A stretch of DNA of 64,000 nucleotides from Rheinheimera sp. UJ63 (GTDB lineage: Bacteria; Pseudomonadota; Gammaproteobacteria; Enterobacterales; Alteromonadaceae). The notes under the pieces were generated by a model. The model was not told the DNA's origin and searched no databases. It was given only the letters and a program-made list of their open reading frames with translations. A program made the position numbers and the translations under genes. Every line of letters starts with the position of its first letter. The stretch's first letter is position 1. The stretch spans positions 186,001-250,000 of the forward strand of contig NZ_JAKGTQ010000004.1 of NCBI RefSeq assembly GCF_021568285.1, in the 5' to 3' direction. This document shows, piece by piece, positions 46,778 through 57,273 of this stretch.

Positions 46778-47647
46778 TTAGTTTCCTTCTTCTTCCGATT
46801 TGCGCGGTTGAATCACTTGAAGTTGCATTAAACGCCGGCTGTTGGCTTTGCTCACTTTGAATTTAAGATCGCCCAGCGTAATGCTTTCACCTCGGGCGGG
46901 CATATGTCCAAAAGCATGCAACACGATACCGCCGATGGTATCGGCATCTTCTTCGTCAAAAGAGGTGCCGAAGCTTTCATTAAATTCATCTAAAGGGGTT
47001 AACGCACTGACTTGAAATACCCGAGAGGCCATCTTTTTGATGTCATGATCTTCGTGATCATCATGTTCATCTTCAATTTCGCCGACGATTTGTTCCAAGA
47101 TATCTTCAATGGTTAATAGGCCTGAAACACCGCCGTATTCATCAACCACAATGGCCATATGATAGCGTTTTTGCCGAAACTCACGCAGTAAGGCATCGAC
47201 CTTTTTGCTTTCAGGAATAATCACAGCAGGGCGGACTAAATTGCTCCACTGCCAATCGTTATTCGTGTCATCCAACGCATATTGCAGAATATCTTTTACG
47301 ATCAGAATGCCTTCGATATGGTCTTTATCTTCATTGACCACCGGATAACGGCTATGATTGTTTTCCAACAAGATGGGTAGTACTTCAGACAGGGGCTGCT
47401 CAATGTCAATGGTCGCCATTTGTGAGCGTGGGATCATAATGTCCCGAGCGCGCATTTTTGACACGTCCAAAACACCTTGCAACATATCCTTGGTATCGGT
47501 ATCAATTAGCTCACGCATAGCCGCTTCGCTAATAATATCTTCCAAATCAGACAGATCTTGAGGCTCTGCGTTGAAAATGTTGGCGATACGTTCTAACCAA
47601 CTGCGACTCGCAGAACCGCGACTAGAGTGGGGGTTGTCTTCACTCAT
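46778..47647 (-). CDS. corC: CorC/YbeX, CBS-pair transporter-associated protein
   Basis: A 289-aa cytosolic protein with two CBS domains (about 70-190; DIMIPRSQMATIDIE, then VDEYGGVSGLLTIEDILEQIVGEIEDEHD) and a C-terminal CorC_HlyC domain (about 205-285). The family has been linked to magnesium/cobalt efflux and, in E. coli YbeX, to ribosome metabolism. The acidic N-terminal region is typical. Placed between ybeY and lnt as in E. coli. Confidence 0.95.
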   Translation of the reverse strand: MSEDNPHSSRGSASRSWLERIANIFNAEPQDLSDLEDIISEAAMRELIDTDTKDMLQGVLDVSKMRARDIMIPRSQMATIDIEQPLSEVLPILLENNHSRYPVVNEDKDHIEGILIVKDILQYALDDTNNDWQWSNLVRPAVIIPESKKVDALLREFRQKRYHMAIVVDEYGGVSGLLTIEDILEQIVGEIEDEHDDHEDHDIKKMASRVFQVSALTPLDEFNESFGTSFDEEDADTIGGIVLHAFGHMPARGESITLGDLKFKVSKANSRRLMQLQVIQPRKSEEEGN

Positions 47648-47680
47648 CAGTGAACTTGTGCTCCGTTAAAATAATAAAAA

Positions 47681-48142
47681 CTATTCATCATCCAATAAAT
47701 AGGGATTGGCTATGCCTAACTGCGCGAGGATCTGAATTTCTTCGGCTTCCATTTCAACGGCATCCTCATCATTTATATGGTCAAATCCCAATAAATGCAA
47801 GCACCCGTGCACCACCATATGGGCCCAATGTGCAAACAAGGGTTTTTCTTGTTCGCTCGCTTCGGCGGCCACTACGTCGGCAGCAATGATTAAATCACCG
47901 AGCAAACTTAATTCTACGCCCGGTGGACATTGAAATGGAAAACTCAGCACATTGGTGGGCTTATCTTTCGCGCGATATTGGGCATTCAGTTGTTGGCTTT
48001 CGGCATTATCCACCACACGAATGGTCACTTCAGCCTCAGCTTGAAATGGCGTTACAGCTGCGTTTAGCCATTGTTGAAATTGCGCTTCGCTAGGTAAATT
48101 TTTCGCAGAGCTGGCCAGCTGTAAATCTAAGGTGATGCTCAT
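47681..48142 (-). CDS. ybeY: Endoribonuclease YbeY
   Basis: Metal-dependent RNase involved in 16S rRNA 3' maturation and ribosome quality control. At 153 aa it contains the zinc motif [11 protein letters not shown] with ligands His112, His116 and His122, and the conserved [10 protein letters not shown] and LGDLIIA segments. Its start overlaps the ybeZ stop by 4 bp, so the two are translationally coupled. Confidence 0.97.
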   Translation of the reverse strand: MSITLDLQLASSAKNLPSEAQFQQWLNAAVTPFQAEAEVTIRVVDNAESQQLNAQYRAKDKPTNVLSFPFQCPPGVELSLLGDLIIAADVVAAEASEQEKPLFAHWAHMVVHGCLHLLGFDHINDEDAVEMEAEEIQILAQLGIANPYLLDDE

Positions 48143-49173
48143 TTTGCTCTAAATTCTCGCTGCTCAGGGCCATTCGGTTTTGGGTTTGCCGCTTCAAAAG
48201 CTTCATAGGCTTGCACAATACGTTGCACAATAGGGTGGCGTACCACGTCTTTGGCATTGAAAAAGTTAAAACTGATTTCTGGCACGGCAGACAGCACATC
48301 TATGGCATGTTTTAAACCGGAGTACTGGCCACGCGGTAAGTCGACTTGCGTTATATCACCGGTGATCACGGCTTTGGCACTAAAACCAATGCGGGTTAAA
48401 AACATTTTCATTTGCTCGGTGGTGGTATTTTGGCTTTCATCCAAGATGATAAAGGCATCATTTAAAGTTCGCCCCCGCATATAAGCCAAGGGGGCAATTT
48501 CAATGACGCCGCGCTCAAGGTATTTTTCAACCTTTTCAAAGCCGAGCATTTCAAATAGCGCATCATACAAAGGCCGTAAGTAGGGATCGACTTTTTGGGC
48601 TAAATCACCAGGCAAGAAACCGAGCTTTTCACCCGCTTCGACCGCGGGCCGCGTTAAGATAATGCGTTTAACCAGGCCGCTTTCTAGGGCATCAACGGCA
48701 CACGCTACCGCTAAATAGGTTTTGCCGGTACCGGCAGGGCCAACACCAAAACACACATCATGTTGCAGCACATTAGCAACATAAGCCGCTTGGTTAGGAT
48801 TACGCGGTTTAATCAGGCCTTTTTTGGTTTTTAGGCTAAATTCTTTCTGGCGGCTGCCGGGTTCAGCATCTTGATACTCAATTTCAACGTGTTCGCTGAT
48901 CATCAAGTGCACTTGTTCTGGGGTAATACCGTCTTGTTGCTGCTCGACATTCGCGGTCAGTAAATAGAGTTCTTGCAAGATGTCGATAGTGGCGTCGACA
49001 TTCGGCTGTTGGCCTTCAATCCGCATGGTGCCATTACGGTGGCTAATATTTACCTGTAAACGGCGTTCTAAGTGTTTCAGATTATCGTCGTACGGGCCAC
49101 AAAGTAGCGTCAGGCGCCGGTGATCAACCGGCTCCATCAGCAATTCAGTGCTATAACTACTGTCACTATTCAA
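48139..49173 (-). CDS. ybeZ: PhoH-like ATPase YbeZ
   Basis: A 344-aa NTPase with an N-terminal KH-like segment (about 20-75) and a PhoH P-loop domain. Walker A is GPAGTGKT at 145-152, and a Walker B-like stretch [11 protein letters not shown] follows, typical of PhoH proteins. It works with YbeY in rRNA processing in E. coli. It lies 29 bp downstream of miaB. Confidence 0.95.
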   Translation of the reverse strand: MNSDSSYSTELLMEPVDHRRLTLLCGPYDDNLKHLERRLQVNISHRNGTMRIEGQQPNVDATIDILQELYLLTANVEQQQDGITPEQVHLMISEHVEIEYQDAEPGSRQKEFSLKTKKGLIKPRNPNQAAYVANVLQHDVCFGVGPAGTGKTYLAVACAVDALESGLVKRIILTRPAVEAGEKLGFLPGDLAQKVDPYLRPLYDALFEMLGFEKVEKYLERGVIEIAPLAYMRGRTLNDAFIILDESQNTTTEQMKMFLTRIGFSAKAVITGDITQVDLPRGQYSGLKHAIDVLSAVPEISFNFFNAKDVVRHPIVQRIVQAYEAFEAANPKPNGPEQREFRAK

Positions 49174-49202
49174 TATAAATTTCTCTTTATTGTCCAGTTC
49201 GC

Positions 49203-50627
49203 TTAGGGAACAAAGTGAGTTACACCGAGATCGTCAGTTTTTGGCTGACGTGCAAGAATTTGTTGCGGCGCAATTTCACGGCGCAAGCCCATCTCCGCTT
49301 CAGTACGAATTAAGGTGCCACGTAAAGAATTACTGAACACATCGGTAATTTTCACGTCAACAAAACCGCCAATCATATCGGGTGAGCCTTCAAAGTTGAC
49401 TACGCGATTATTCTCGGTTCGGCCGGTTAATTCCATAATATTTTTCTTAGACGGGCCTTCCACCAAAATACGCTGTTCGGTACCTAACATGCCACGGGCA
49501 ATTTTCAGTGCCTGTTGGTTGATACGATCTTGCAGGATATATAAGCGCTGCTTTTTCGCGTCTTCGGTGACATCATCCGGTAAATCGGCTGCTGGCGTAC
49601 CTGGGCGGGCGCTATAGATAAAACTAAAGCTCATATCAAAGCCAATGGATTGAATTAAATCCATGGTCGCTTGGAAGTCTTCATCAGTTTCACCAGGAAA
49701 GCCGATAATAAAGTCGGATGACATACTCAGGTTAGGCCGTATTTTCTTTAATTTACGGATCTGCGCTTTGTACTCTATGGCGGTATGGCCGCGTTTCATC
49801 AAGTTTAACACCCGGTCTGAACCTGACTGCACCGGTAAATGCAGATGATCGACCAGTTCAGGCACGTCTTTATACACTTCAATAATATCGTCGGTAAATT
49901 CAACCGGGTGTGAAGTGGTATATCGAATGCGGTCAATACCATCAATGGCGGCCACTAAGCGCAGCAGCTCAGAGAAATGACAAATACTGCCATCATGGGT
50001 GGCACCGCGATAACCGTTGACGTTTTGTCCCAGTAAGTTAACTTCACGCACACCTTGTTGCGCCAATTGGGCAATTTCAAATAACACGTCATCTAACGGT
50101 CGGCTGACCTCTTCACCACGGGTATAAGGCACGACACAAAAAGTGCAGTATTTAGAGCAGCCTTCCATCACCGAGACAAAAGCGCTTGGACCATCGGCCT
50201 TTGGCTCAGGTAAGCGGTCAAATTTTTCGATTTCAGGGAACGACACATCAACCACAGGAGAATGTGAGCCGCGCACTGAATTGATCATCTCGGGTAAGCG
50301 ATGCAGCGTTTGTGGGCCAAACACGATATCGACATAGGGCGCGCGCTCACGGATCGCTTTGCCTTCTTGCGAAGCCACGCAGCCGCCGACACCAATGATC
50401 AAATCGGGATTTTTTTCTTTCAGTGGACGCCAGCGACCTAACTGATGGAACACTTTCTCCTGGGCTTTTTCCCGAATAGAGCAGGTATTAAGCAGAATCA
50501 CATCAGCTTCTTCTGCCTCTTCGGTCAAAGTGTAGCCATGCGTTGCATCCAGTAGGTCGGCCATTTTTGATGAGTCGTATTCGTTCATCTGGCAGCCCCA
50601 GGTCTTAATATGCAGCTTTTTACCCAT
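49203..50627 (-). CDS. miaB: tRNA-2-methylthio-N6-dimethylallyladenosine synthase
   Basis: Radical-SAM methylthiotransferase acting on i6A37 of tRNAs that read UNN codons. At 474 aa it has the N-terminal cluster ligands Cys12, Cys49 and Cys83, the radical-SAM CSKYCTFC (Cys157, Cys161, Cys164) and a C-terminal TRAM domain (about 380-445). These place it in MiaB rather than RimO. It starts the leftward series that continues with ybeZ. Confidence 0.97.
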   Translation of the reverse strand: MGKKLHIKTWGCQMNEYDSSKMADLLDATHGYTLTEEAEEADVILLNTCSIREKAQEKVFHQLGRWRPLKEKNPDLIIGVGGCVASQEGKAIRERAPYVDIVFGPQTLHRLPEMINSVRGSHSPVVDVSFPEIEKFDRLPEPKADGPSAFVSVMEGCSKYCTFCVVPYTRGEEVSRPLDDVLFEIAQLAQQGVREVNLLGQNVNGYRGATHDGSICHFSELLRLVAAIDGIDRIRYTTSHPVEFTDDIIEVYKDVPELVDHLHLPVQSGSDRVLNLMKRGHTAIEYKAQIRKLKKIRPNLSMSSDFIIGFPGETDEDFQATMDLIQSIGFDMSFSFIYSARPGTPAADLPDDVTEDAKKQRLYILQDRINQQALKIARGMLGTEQRILVEGPSKKNIMELTGRTENNRVVNFEGSPDMIGGFVDVKITDVFSNSLRGTLIRTEAEMGLRREIAPQQILARQPKTDDLGVTHFVP

Positions 50628-50723
50628 TGTCAGTGGTTACCTGTGTTAATGCGTCTAAAAAAGGGAGCGTATTTTAGCCTGTCTGACCGCTCAGTGCCAG
50701 AGACAGCTGCAAAAGTCTTTTAA

Positions 50724-51584
50724 TCAAATTAATCGCTGTCGGGTAGTGATGTAACCCGCATAAAAAATCACCAGTACGCCCGCTGCCCAACTCATGGTGA
50801 CGGGCTCTTGCCAAATCAAATAACCAAAAGCACCGGCAAACACCACGCTGCTGTAGGTCCACATGCCAATATCACTTGCTGGAGCAATGGCATAGGCGCG
50901 GGTCATCGCCAGTTGACCAATGGCGGCTAAGATGCCCATAGCAATAAAAGCAAGCCAAACGTCTTGGTTTAGTGGCTGCCAATAGAAAGGGAGCGGGATG
51001 GCCGATAAGATGGCGGTAAGCAGTGAAAAATAAAAGACGATACGCACAGCCGGTTCGGTATCCGACATATAACGAATGGTGGTTTTGGTAATGGCCACTA
51101 ATACTGCCGAGCAAAGTGCAACGAGCAACACTGCATTTAACGCCGCATCGGGTGTCGGTAAAGCTAACACTACGCCGACAAAGCCCAATAAAATAGCAAA
51201 TAAGGTCAAACGCGATGGGCGTTCCTTTAACCAAAAACGGGCAATGATCGGCACGACAAACGGCGAGAGTAATAATACCAACATACCTTGTGCCAGTGGC
51301 AGGCGCGCGAGCACATAAAAAAAGCAATACATACCCGTAATGCCGGTTAACGCTCGACTAGCATGCAGATACCAACGCTGCGTTTTCAGCATTTTAAAGC
51401 CATGTTTGTATAAAAAAGGCAGCATCAGCAGTAAGGCAAAAAAGTTGCGGAAAAACACCACTTGCGCTTCGCTAGCGGTTTCACTGGTAAATTTTACTAC
51501 CGCACCTATGCCAGCAAAGCAGGCTTCAGCTAACAGCAAAAGTAGAGCACCTTTTAGCAGGTGAGGAGCCATGGCGTGTTCCAT
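50724..51584 (-). CDS. EamA/DMT-family transporter
   Basis: A 286-aa inner-membrane protein with ten hydrophobic segments arranged as two EamA repeats (about 10-145 and 155-285). The first repeat holds AEACFAGIGAVVKFTSE and ARLPLAQGMLVLLLSPFVVPI, close to the RhaT/YdcZ-like exporter signature. The substrate is unknown. Start: the ATG at 51584 is given; an ATG four codons later (51572) has a better GGA spacing. It probably has its own transcript, as a 96-bp gap separates it from miaB. Confidence 0.85.
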   Translation of the reverse strand: MEHAMAPHLLKGALLLLLAEACFAGIGAVVKFTSETASEAQVVFFRNFFALLLMLPFLYKHGFKMLKTQRWYLHASRALTGITGMYCFFYVLARLPLAQGMLVLLLSPFVVPIIARFWLKERPSRLTLFAILLGFVGVVLALPTPDAALNAVLLVALCSAVLVAITKTTIRYMSDTEPAVRIVFYFSLLTAILSAIPLPFYWQPLNQDVWLAFIAMGILAAIGQLAMTRAYAIAPASDIGMWTYSSVVFAGAFGYLIWQEPVTMSWAAGVLVIFYAGYITTRQRLI

Positions 51585-51678
51585 AAAACATCAAGGTGCT
51601 TAGTATAACGCGGTGACGACTTGAAAATCTGCTCGCGCTTTGCGAATCACGAAAAAATCAGTTTATATTCGACAGCGA

Positions 51679-54600
51679 CTAACCGGCAAACCGCCCCGAG
51701 TTAAGTAAGGCGATAAACTCAGCATTAGGTAGCGGTTTGCTGAATAAAAAGCCCTGTATTAACGAGCAATTACGTTGCCTAAAAAATGATAATTGTTGCT
51801 CGGTTTCAACCCCTTCGGCAACACAGTACAACCCAAGGCTGTAAGACATGCTCAGCATGGCATCGATAATGGCTTCATCGTTATGATCCACGCCAATGTC
51901 TTGCACAAAGCTGCGGTCGATTTTAATCGCATCCAGAGGCAATTCTTTTAAATATTTTAACGAGGAATAACCGGTACCAAAGTCATCCAAGGCCAATTTA
52001 ATGCCGGCATCGCTTAACGATTGCATGGTCAGGATGGCACTTTGTTGGTCGCGCATCAGCGCGCTTTCAGTAATTTCAAAGCGCAAGCACTGTACGGGTA
52101 ACTGGTACTTGTTTAATAATTCGATCACAGTTTCCGCGAGTTTCGGTTGCTCTAAATGCTGCGTTGATAAGTTAATCGATAAGTAAACCTCATGCTTATC
52201 GGCCCGCCAACTGACCATATCTTGCAAAGCTCGCTCGATTAGCTGCTGTGTCATATTAACGATTAAGCGTAAATCTTCTGCAAGTGGAATAAAGTCTGCC
52301 GGTGAAATCATGCCGTCTGGGCTTTGCCAACGTAACAGTACCTCAGCACCGACCAGGCGATTGGTATTGGCATCGATGATGGGTTGATAGTAGTTAATAA
52401 ACTCTTGTTTTTGAACCGCCTTACGTAAGCGTGATTCGCGAGCCAGTTGCATGTGGGCTTTTTCGTTCATCGCTTTCATAAAAAACTGAAAATTATTGCG
52501 ACCGGCTTCTTTGGCATGATACATCGCCACATCGGCGTGTTTCATTAACTCCGTGCCATTTAAAGCGTCGTCAGGGAAGACCGCTATGCCAATACTGGGC
52601 GACACACCAATATTTTCTGAACCCAGTTGCATGGGTTCGCTAATCACCGCCAGCATTTTACGTGCAACATGGCTGAGGTTATCTGCAGATTTATAGCCTT
52701 CAAGTAACACAACAAATTCATCACCGCCCAAGCGTGCAACCGTATCGGTATCGCGCAGCGTTAATTTTAAGCGTCGAGCCACTTCTTTTAGCATTAAGTC
52801 GCCAATATCGTGACCAAGAGAATCGTTAATATGTTTAAAGCGATCTAAATCTATAAAATATAAGGCTAAAGAACGCTGTTCACGGCGAGTTTTATCAATA
52901 CCGTGCATAATGCGATCCATTAACAATGCTCGATTAGGTAAGCCGGTTAACGCATCGTAATTAGCCAGATAGCGCAGTTCAGCTTCGGCGGCTTTTTGTG
53001 CGGTGATATCCGTAAACACCAACACAAAGAAAGACAAGCCTTGCTCACCCACCGCACTAATATTGATTAAGGTTGGCCGTTCTTTGCCATCTGGCGTGAT
53101 CACGCGCTCTTCGCCTTGCCAATGCTCGCCTTTTTGCATGCTACGTAATAAACGAGTGTAAAAGCGTCGGCGTACCAAGCTGATACCCAAATGATGCACT
53201 CGTGGTGTGTCGACATAAGTATCGACACTGCCAAAAGCCTGCGCAAACGAATGGTTAGCGGCAATGATACGTTGCTGTGTATCGAGGATCACCACCCAAT
53301 CCCGCGTTTGTTGGAAGGCTTCACCAAAGAGCCGTGCTTTTTCTTTATTGGCTTTGGTTTCTGTAATGTTACTAAAGGTGCCTAAGATTTTTTTCGGTTT
53401 GTTGTCATCGTCAACTGCGGTAACCCGCGCTTGATCGCGGAACCATAACCAACGGCTATCTTGATGCTGGATACGGTAAGTGACATCTAGCATAAAACTA
53501 GGATCGTCTAGCAGTTTTCGCCATTGCTGTAAAAATTCTTGTCGATCATCTTGGTGGATCAACTGGCAATGTTGTTCTAAGTGCATGCTTTGTGGTGGAT
53601 TTTCGAAGCCTAATACTGACTCGTAACGATTTGAGACTAGGTGGTTATGCTTAGCCAGCCACTCAAATACGCCACCATTTACCGAGGCTAAAGCTTGTGT
53701 TAAGCGTTGCTCACTCAGTTGGATTTGCCGATTGGCTTGACGTAATAAACTTTGCTGTTGCCGGCGTTTTCGCCAATACAATAAAAAAATACTGCCAAAC
53801 AACAGGGCATACATAAAATAGGCAGGAGTCGAGCGCCAGAGCGGGGGCTCAATAATAAAGCTAAGGCTTGCCGGAGCACTCTGCTCTCCGGTTAATGGGG
53901 CAATGGCACTGACATAAAATTGATAATGACCTGGGGGTAACTGGGGAAACAGTACCTGATTGGTAAATTGTTCTGGATAGATATTATTTTGCTGGCCCGT
54001 TAGCCAATAACGATAAGCAATTTTATGGTTATTATGAAAAGACATGGCGCTAAAATGAATTTTTAAGCCAGTATCATTATGTGATAACTGAAATTGACGA
54101 TTATTTAACTGACCTTGAATGGTTTGAGGCTTACCCGATAACACGTTAAATTCTGTAATGGTCATTTTTAACGGAGCAGTATTGGCGGTTAACAGCTTAG
54201 GCTCGACGATAATGGCACCGCGCATCCCCCCATAGACCAAACGACCATCCGCTAATTTGGTGGTGGCTCCATCATAAAACTCGTTAAAGGCTAGGCCATC
54301 GGCTTGGTTAAAAAATTCCAGTTGTAGGTTGTCATGCTCCAGTCGAAATAAGCCTTTACGCGAGGCAAACCAAAGATCGCCAGCATCATCCAGTTGTAAC
54401 GAAAAAACCTCATTACTCATCAGCTTGTTATCAACCGAAAACAATTGCTGCAGCGTTAAATTCTCTAAATTGAAACTGAGTAAGCCAATGCCTCGCATAC
54501 CTACCCACAAGGTGCCGTTATGATCAATTTGCATTGAAGTAGCATAACGATTTAGCTGTGGTTGATAATCACTGTGTTGATAAATTAAACGCAGTTTTTC

Positions 54601-56172
54601 GGTATCAGGCTGATAATGCCAAAGTTGACCTGCCAGGCTAAGTAGCCAGCTTTGATCCGGTAATTGGCCGAGAATACGCCCCCAATATGCCATCGGCAGT
54701 TGTTGGTTAAGCTGCTCTAGAGACGTAATGTGCCCAGTATCAATGTGATAACGATAAAGGTTTTTTTGTTGACTTATAATCAGGCTATTATCGGCAGCAT
54801 GATAAAGTTCTAATTTTGCACCTGAAGCGAGAAGCTTTTGCTGGCTGCTATCTGCCAGGCTTGGCACACTCACACTGAGTGTTTGAGTATCAAAACGTCG
54901 GATCCCCATGCTGACTTGTAACCATAACTCACCTTGGCTGCCAGGCAAGAAATGGTGAATGTGGCTTTCGCGCATTCGGATGTAAGGGCTTTCCGTTGCT
55001 AAAAAGCTTTGGTTTTCGTCGGTGGCTAAATTGTAGCGATTAAGGCCATTAAAGCTGCTAAGCCATAGATACTGATCTTGTTGCCATAGTTGAGTAGTGC
55101 GATCACTGCTAAAGCCGCTACCTTGGCTTGCTGCCAGATAACGAAATGCTTGGGTTTTCGGATGCCAATAATAAGCGCCATCTTCACGACTCGCCAGCCA
55201 GATGCCGTTTTGTTTATCGTGTACAAAATCTATCACTGAGTTATCGGCTATCAGCAGATCACTGTCAGAAAAACGTAAAGCCAACTCGGGTTGCTTGGCA
55301 GAGAGCGCCAATTGATAGAGCCCCTGATCGGTTCCGATCCAGACGTGATTGTCGTGGGTTTTTAACTTCCAAATATTATGTTCAGCAAGCATCGGCATTG
55401 CCGCAATGGGCGTACCTTGCTCAACATAGGCGGAAATGGCGGTAAGTGGCAGTTGAAATAAACCAGAAACCGTACCGACATACAGCTGATCATCACTAAG
55501 CAACAGGCTTTTGACATGAGATTGGTCTGCATTGATACTCGCTTGGTTCGCGGGCAAATAGGGAATATAGTGATGTTCATTGCTTTGTAAATCAAACAAG
55601 ATCAAGCCGTTAAAGGCACCAATGAATAACTGCTGTTGCTGTAACGCGATATGGCGGATCCAACCTTGGTCTTGGCCTATCTGCGTTAAATCAAATATTT
55701 TTTGCCAAGATTTGTCACTGAGTTGTAACTGATACACTGCATCATTGACGACCAATAATAGCCTGTCGGCATCACGTTCGATCACGCTCATAATCGTCGA
55801 TTCTATTGGGTGGCCAATCTTTCGCGGTGGGGTGAAAAATAACTCAAATTGGCCGGCTGCAGGGTCTAACAGATATAAGCCCGTATGGTTTGCACTGGCC
55901 CAAAGCCGCCCTTGGCTGTCTTCTAATAACTCACTAAAGGCAATTTCAGAAAGGCGATATTGTTTGGCGTGTAATTCATGAACGTTATTGCCGTCAAAGC
56001 GGTTAATACCCCCGGCGGTGGCGAGCCAAAGAAAACCGTCTTTATCTAGATGCAGTTTTCGCACCGCGCCCTGAGACAAGCCTTGCTCTGGCGTTAATGG
56101 CATAAACTGAGTTCGTGCATTGAGCACTAGACTGGTAAACAACAGTAAAAACACAGTGAGGAGCCATTTCAC
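51679..56172 (-). CDS. Reg_prop/Y_Y_Y sensor with PAS, GGDEF and EAL domains
   Basis: A very large inner-membrane c-di-GMP protein of about 1497 aa. A signal or anchor segment (MKWLLTVFLLLFTSLVLNA) leads to a periplasmic two-lobed beta-propeller of Reg_prop repeats (DKDGFLWLATAGGINRFDG type) and a Y_Y_Y domain. A membrane helix (YFMYALLFGSIFLLYW, about 785-805) follows, then two PAS domains, GGDEF at about 1149-1153 and an EAL domain. The GGDEF motif is intact; the EAL motif reads EVL (about 1277), with DDFGTGYSSL intact, so both synthase and phosphodiesterase activity are possible. The GTG at 56172 with upstream GGGA is preferred over a GTG 15 codons earlier that has no ribosome-binding site. 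Ligand unknown. Confidence 0.93.
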   Translation of the reverse strand: MKWLLTVFLLLFTSLVLNARTQFMPLTPEQGLSQGAVRKLHLDKDGFLWLATAGGINRFDGNNVHELHAKQYRLSEIAFSELLEDSQGRLWASANHTGLYLLDPAAGQFELFFTPPRKIGHPIESTIMSVIERDADRLLLVVNDAVYQLQLSDKSWQKIFDLTQIGQDQGWIRHIALQQQQLFIGAFNGLILFDLQSNEHHYIPYLPANQASINADQSHVKSLLLSDDQLYVGTVSGLFQLPLTAISAYVEQGTPIAAMPMLAEHNIWKLKTHDNHVWIGTDQGLYQLALSAKQPELALRFSDSDLLIADNSVIDFVHDKQNGIWLASREDGAYYWHPKTQAFRYLAASQGSGFSSDRTTQLWQQDQYLWLSSFNGLNRYNLATDENQSFLATESPYIRMRESHIHHFLPGSQGELWLQVSMGIRRFDTQTLSVSVPSLADSSQQKLLASGAKLELYHAADNSLIISQQKNLYRYHIDTGHITSLEQLNQQLPMAYWGRILGQLPDQSWLLSLAGQLWHYQPDTEKLRLIYQHSDYQPQLNRYATSMQIDHNGTLWVGMRGIGLLSFNLENLTLQQLFSVDNKLMSNEVFSLQLDDAGDLWFASRKGLFRLEHDNLQLEFFNQADGLAFNEFYDGATTKLADGRLVYGGMRGAIIVEPKLLTANTAPLKMTITEFNVLSGKPQTIQGQLNNRQFQLSHNDTGLKIHFSAMSFHNNHKIAYRYWLTGQQNNIYPEQFTNQVLFPQLPPGHYQFYVSAIAPLTGEQSAPASLSFIIEPPLWRSTPAYFMYALLFGSIFLLYWRKRRQQQSLLRQANRQIQLSEQRLTQALASVNGGVFEWLAKHNHLVSNRYESVLGFENPPQSMHLEQHCQLIHQDDRQEFLQQWRKLLDDPSFMLDVTYRIQHQDSRWLWFRDQARVTAVDDDNKPKKILGTFSNITETKANKEKARLFGEAFQQTRDWVVILDTQQRIIAANHSFAQAFGSVDTYVDTPRVHHLGISLVRRRFYTRLLRSMQKGEHWQGEERVITPDGKERPTLINISAVGEQGLSFFVLVFTDITAQKAAEAELRYLANYDALTGLPNRALLMDRIMHGIDKTRREQRSLALYFIDLDRFKHINDSLGHDIGDLMLKEVARRLKLTLRDTDTVARLGGDEFVVLLEGYKSADNLSHVARKMLAVISEPMQLGSENIGVSPSIGIAVFPDDALNGTELMKHADVAMYHAKEAGRNNFQFFMKAMNEKAHMQLARESRLRKAVQKQEFINYYQPIIDANTNRLVGAEVLLRWQSPDGMISPADFIPLAEDLRLIVNMTQQLIERALQDMVSWRADKHEVYLSINLSTQHLEQPKLAETVIELLNKYQLPVQCLRFEITESALMRDQQSAILTMQSLSDAGIKLALDDFGTGYSSLKYLKELPLDAIKIDRSFVQDIGVDHNDEAIIDAMLSMSYSLGLYCVAEGVETEQQLSFFRQRNCSLIQGFLFSKPLPNAEFIALLNSGRFAG

Positions 56173-56313
56173 AACTCGATTTCCCTTGCCCTTGTTAATT
56201 TCTTTGCAAAAAAACACTGATTACTTAAGTTTATGCAACATATACCTTGCAAGCGCTGTTTGTCCAGTTTTGTTATTCGGTGCGGTAAGTCATTTTGGCA
56301 GCGTATAGAAGGC

Positions 56314-57261
56314 TTACCCTAAATTAAAGAACAAGATTAAACCGGCGATTGCCGTAAAACAGAGTAATAACAAATTAAACTGATGCTGTTGTAAGCGCAA
56401 AATACGCCGCAAATCGGCGATATCCGGTTCATAAGCTTGTTGCAGACGCGGGCGATCGACCCGTTGTTTTCGGTAATAGAGTGGCCCAGCTAAACTTACC
56501 TGCAAGGTTTGGCTTAGCCGAGTTAATAACCTTAATTTCGCTTTGGGCATCGGTGCACCTTTGGACGCTAACAGCGTTGGCGCTCGGCGAGAATGACGCT
56601 GTAGCCAATACAGCGCAGTACTCAGCCAATAAGGTAACAGGTTCAACCATTGCTGCACTTGCGCTGCGGCTAGGCCAAAATGTTGGTTCTGCTCTAACTT
56701 AACGGACCATTGCTGGCTGGCTATTTGACTCAATCGATAACACAACACCCCCGCGGCGCCGGCGAGCAGATACCAAAACATGATACCGATGATTTGCTGG
56801 CTAAACCGCAGACAAAGGCTTTCGAGTAATGCTTTGACTAAGCCCATTTGGCTTAACTGCGCGGTATCTCTGAGCAGCAATAAGCGCGCTTGAGTTTTCG
56901 CTAAGCTTAATAAGGACTTTTCTAAGCTGATGATGATTTTTTCGGTTTGCCGCACATAAGGTTGCCAGTTTAAACAACAAAGTAACACGATCACATCAAT
57001 CAATGGCGGCCAACTGGCCAGTAGGTATAAACCAACCAGCAAGGCTAAAGGTATGCTAACGGCGACAAATAAAGCCAAGCCACCGGAGAGACGTTGCTGA
57101 CTGCTGGCACGTGTTGGATCAGGGTGAACCTTGCGCGCTAAAGCTCGGCAAAATGCGGCATAAAAGCTGAGTGGATGATAAATCAGTGGAATAGGTAGCA
57201 GCCGAGCAAACAGCAGGGCCGCGACCAGTATGATCAGCGATAGGGCAAATTCGTTTGCCAT
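56314..57261 (-). CDS. CbiB/CobD-like membrane protein
   Basis: A 315-aa protein with several membrane segments. The middle part shows the CbiB-family pattern of DPTRASSQQRLSGGLALF, and LLVKALLESLCLRFSQQIIGIMFWYLLAGAAG matches the ...E...D...P.fw...G.pGa region in degenerate form. Family members make the aminopropanol arm of cobalamin. No other cobalamin gene is in the window and key acidic residues look altered, so it may be a diverged paralogue; Vibrio relatives also sit beside mtnN. The ATG at 57261 is used; the frame could start at a TTG 2 codons earlier. Confidence 0.7.
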   Translation of the reverse strand: MANEFALSLIILVAALLFARLLPIPLIYHPLSFYAAFCRALARKVHPDPTRASSQQRLSGGLALFVAVSIPLALLVGLYLLASWPPLIDVIVLLCCLNWQPYVRQTEKIIISLEKSLLSLAKTQARLLLLRDTAQLSQMGLVKALLESLCLRFSQQIIGIMFWYLLAGAAGVLCYRLSQIASQQWSVKLEQNQHFGLAAAQVQQWLNLLPYWLSTALYWLQRHSRRAPTLLASKGAPMPKAKLRLLTRLSQTLQVSLAGPLYYRKQRVDRPRLQQAYEPDIADLRRILRLQQHQFNLLLLCFTAIAGLILFFNLG

Positions 57262-57273
57262 CAGCAAAGCAGG

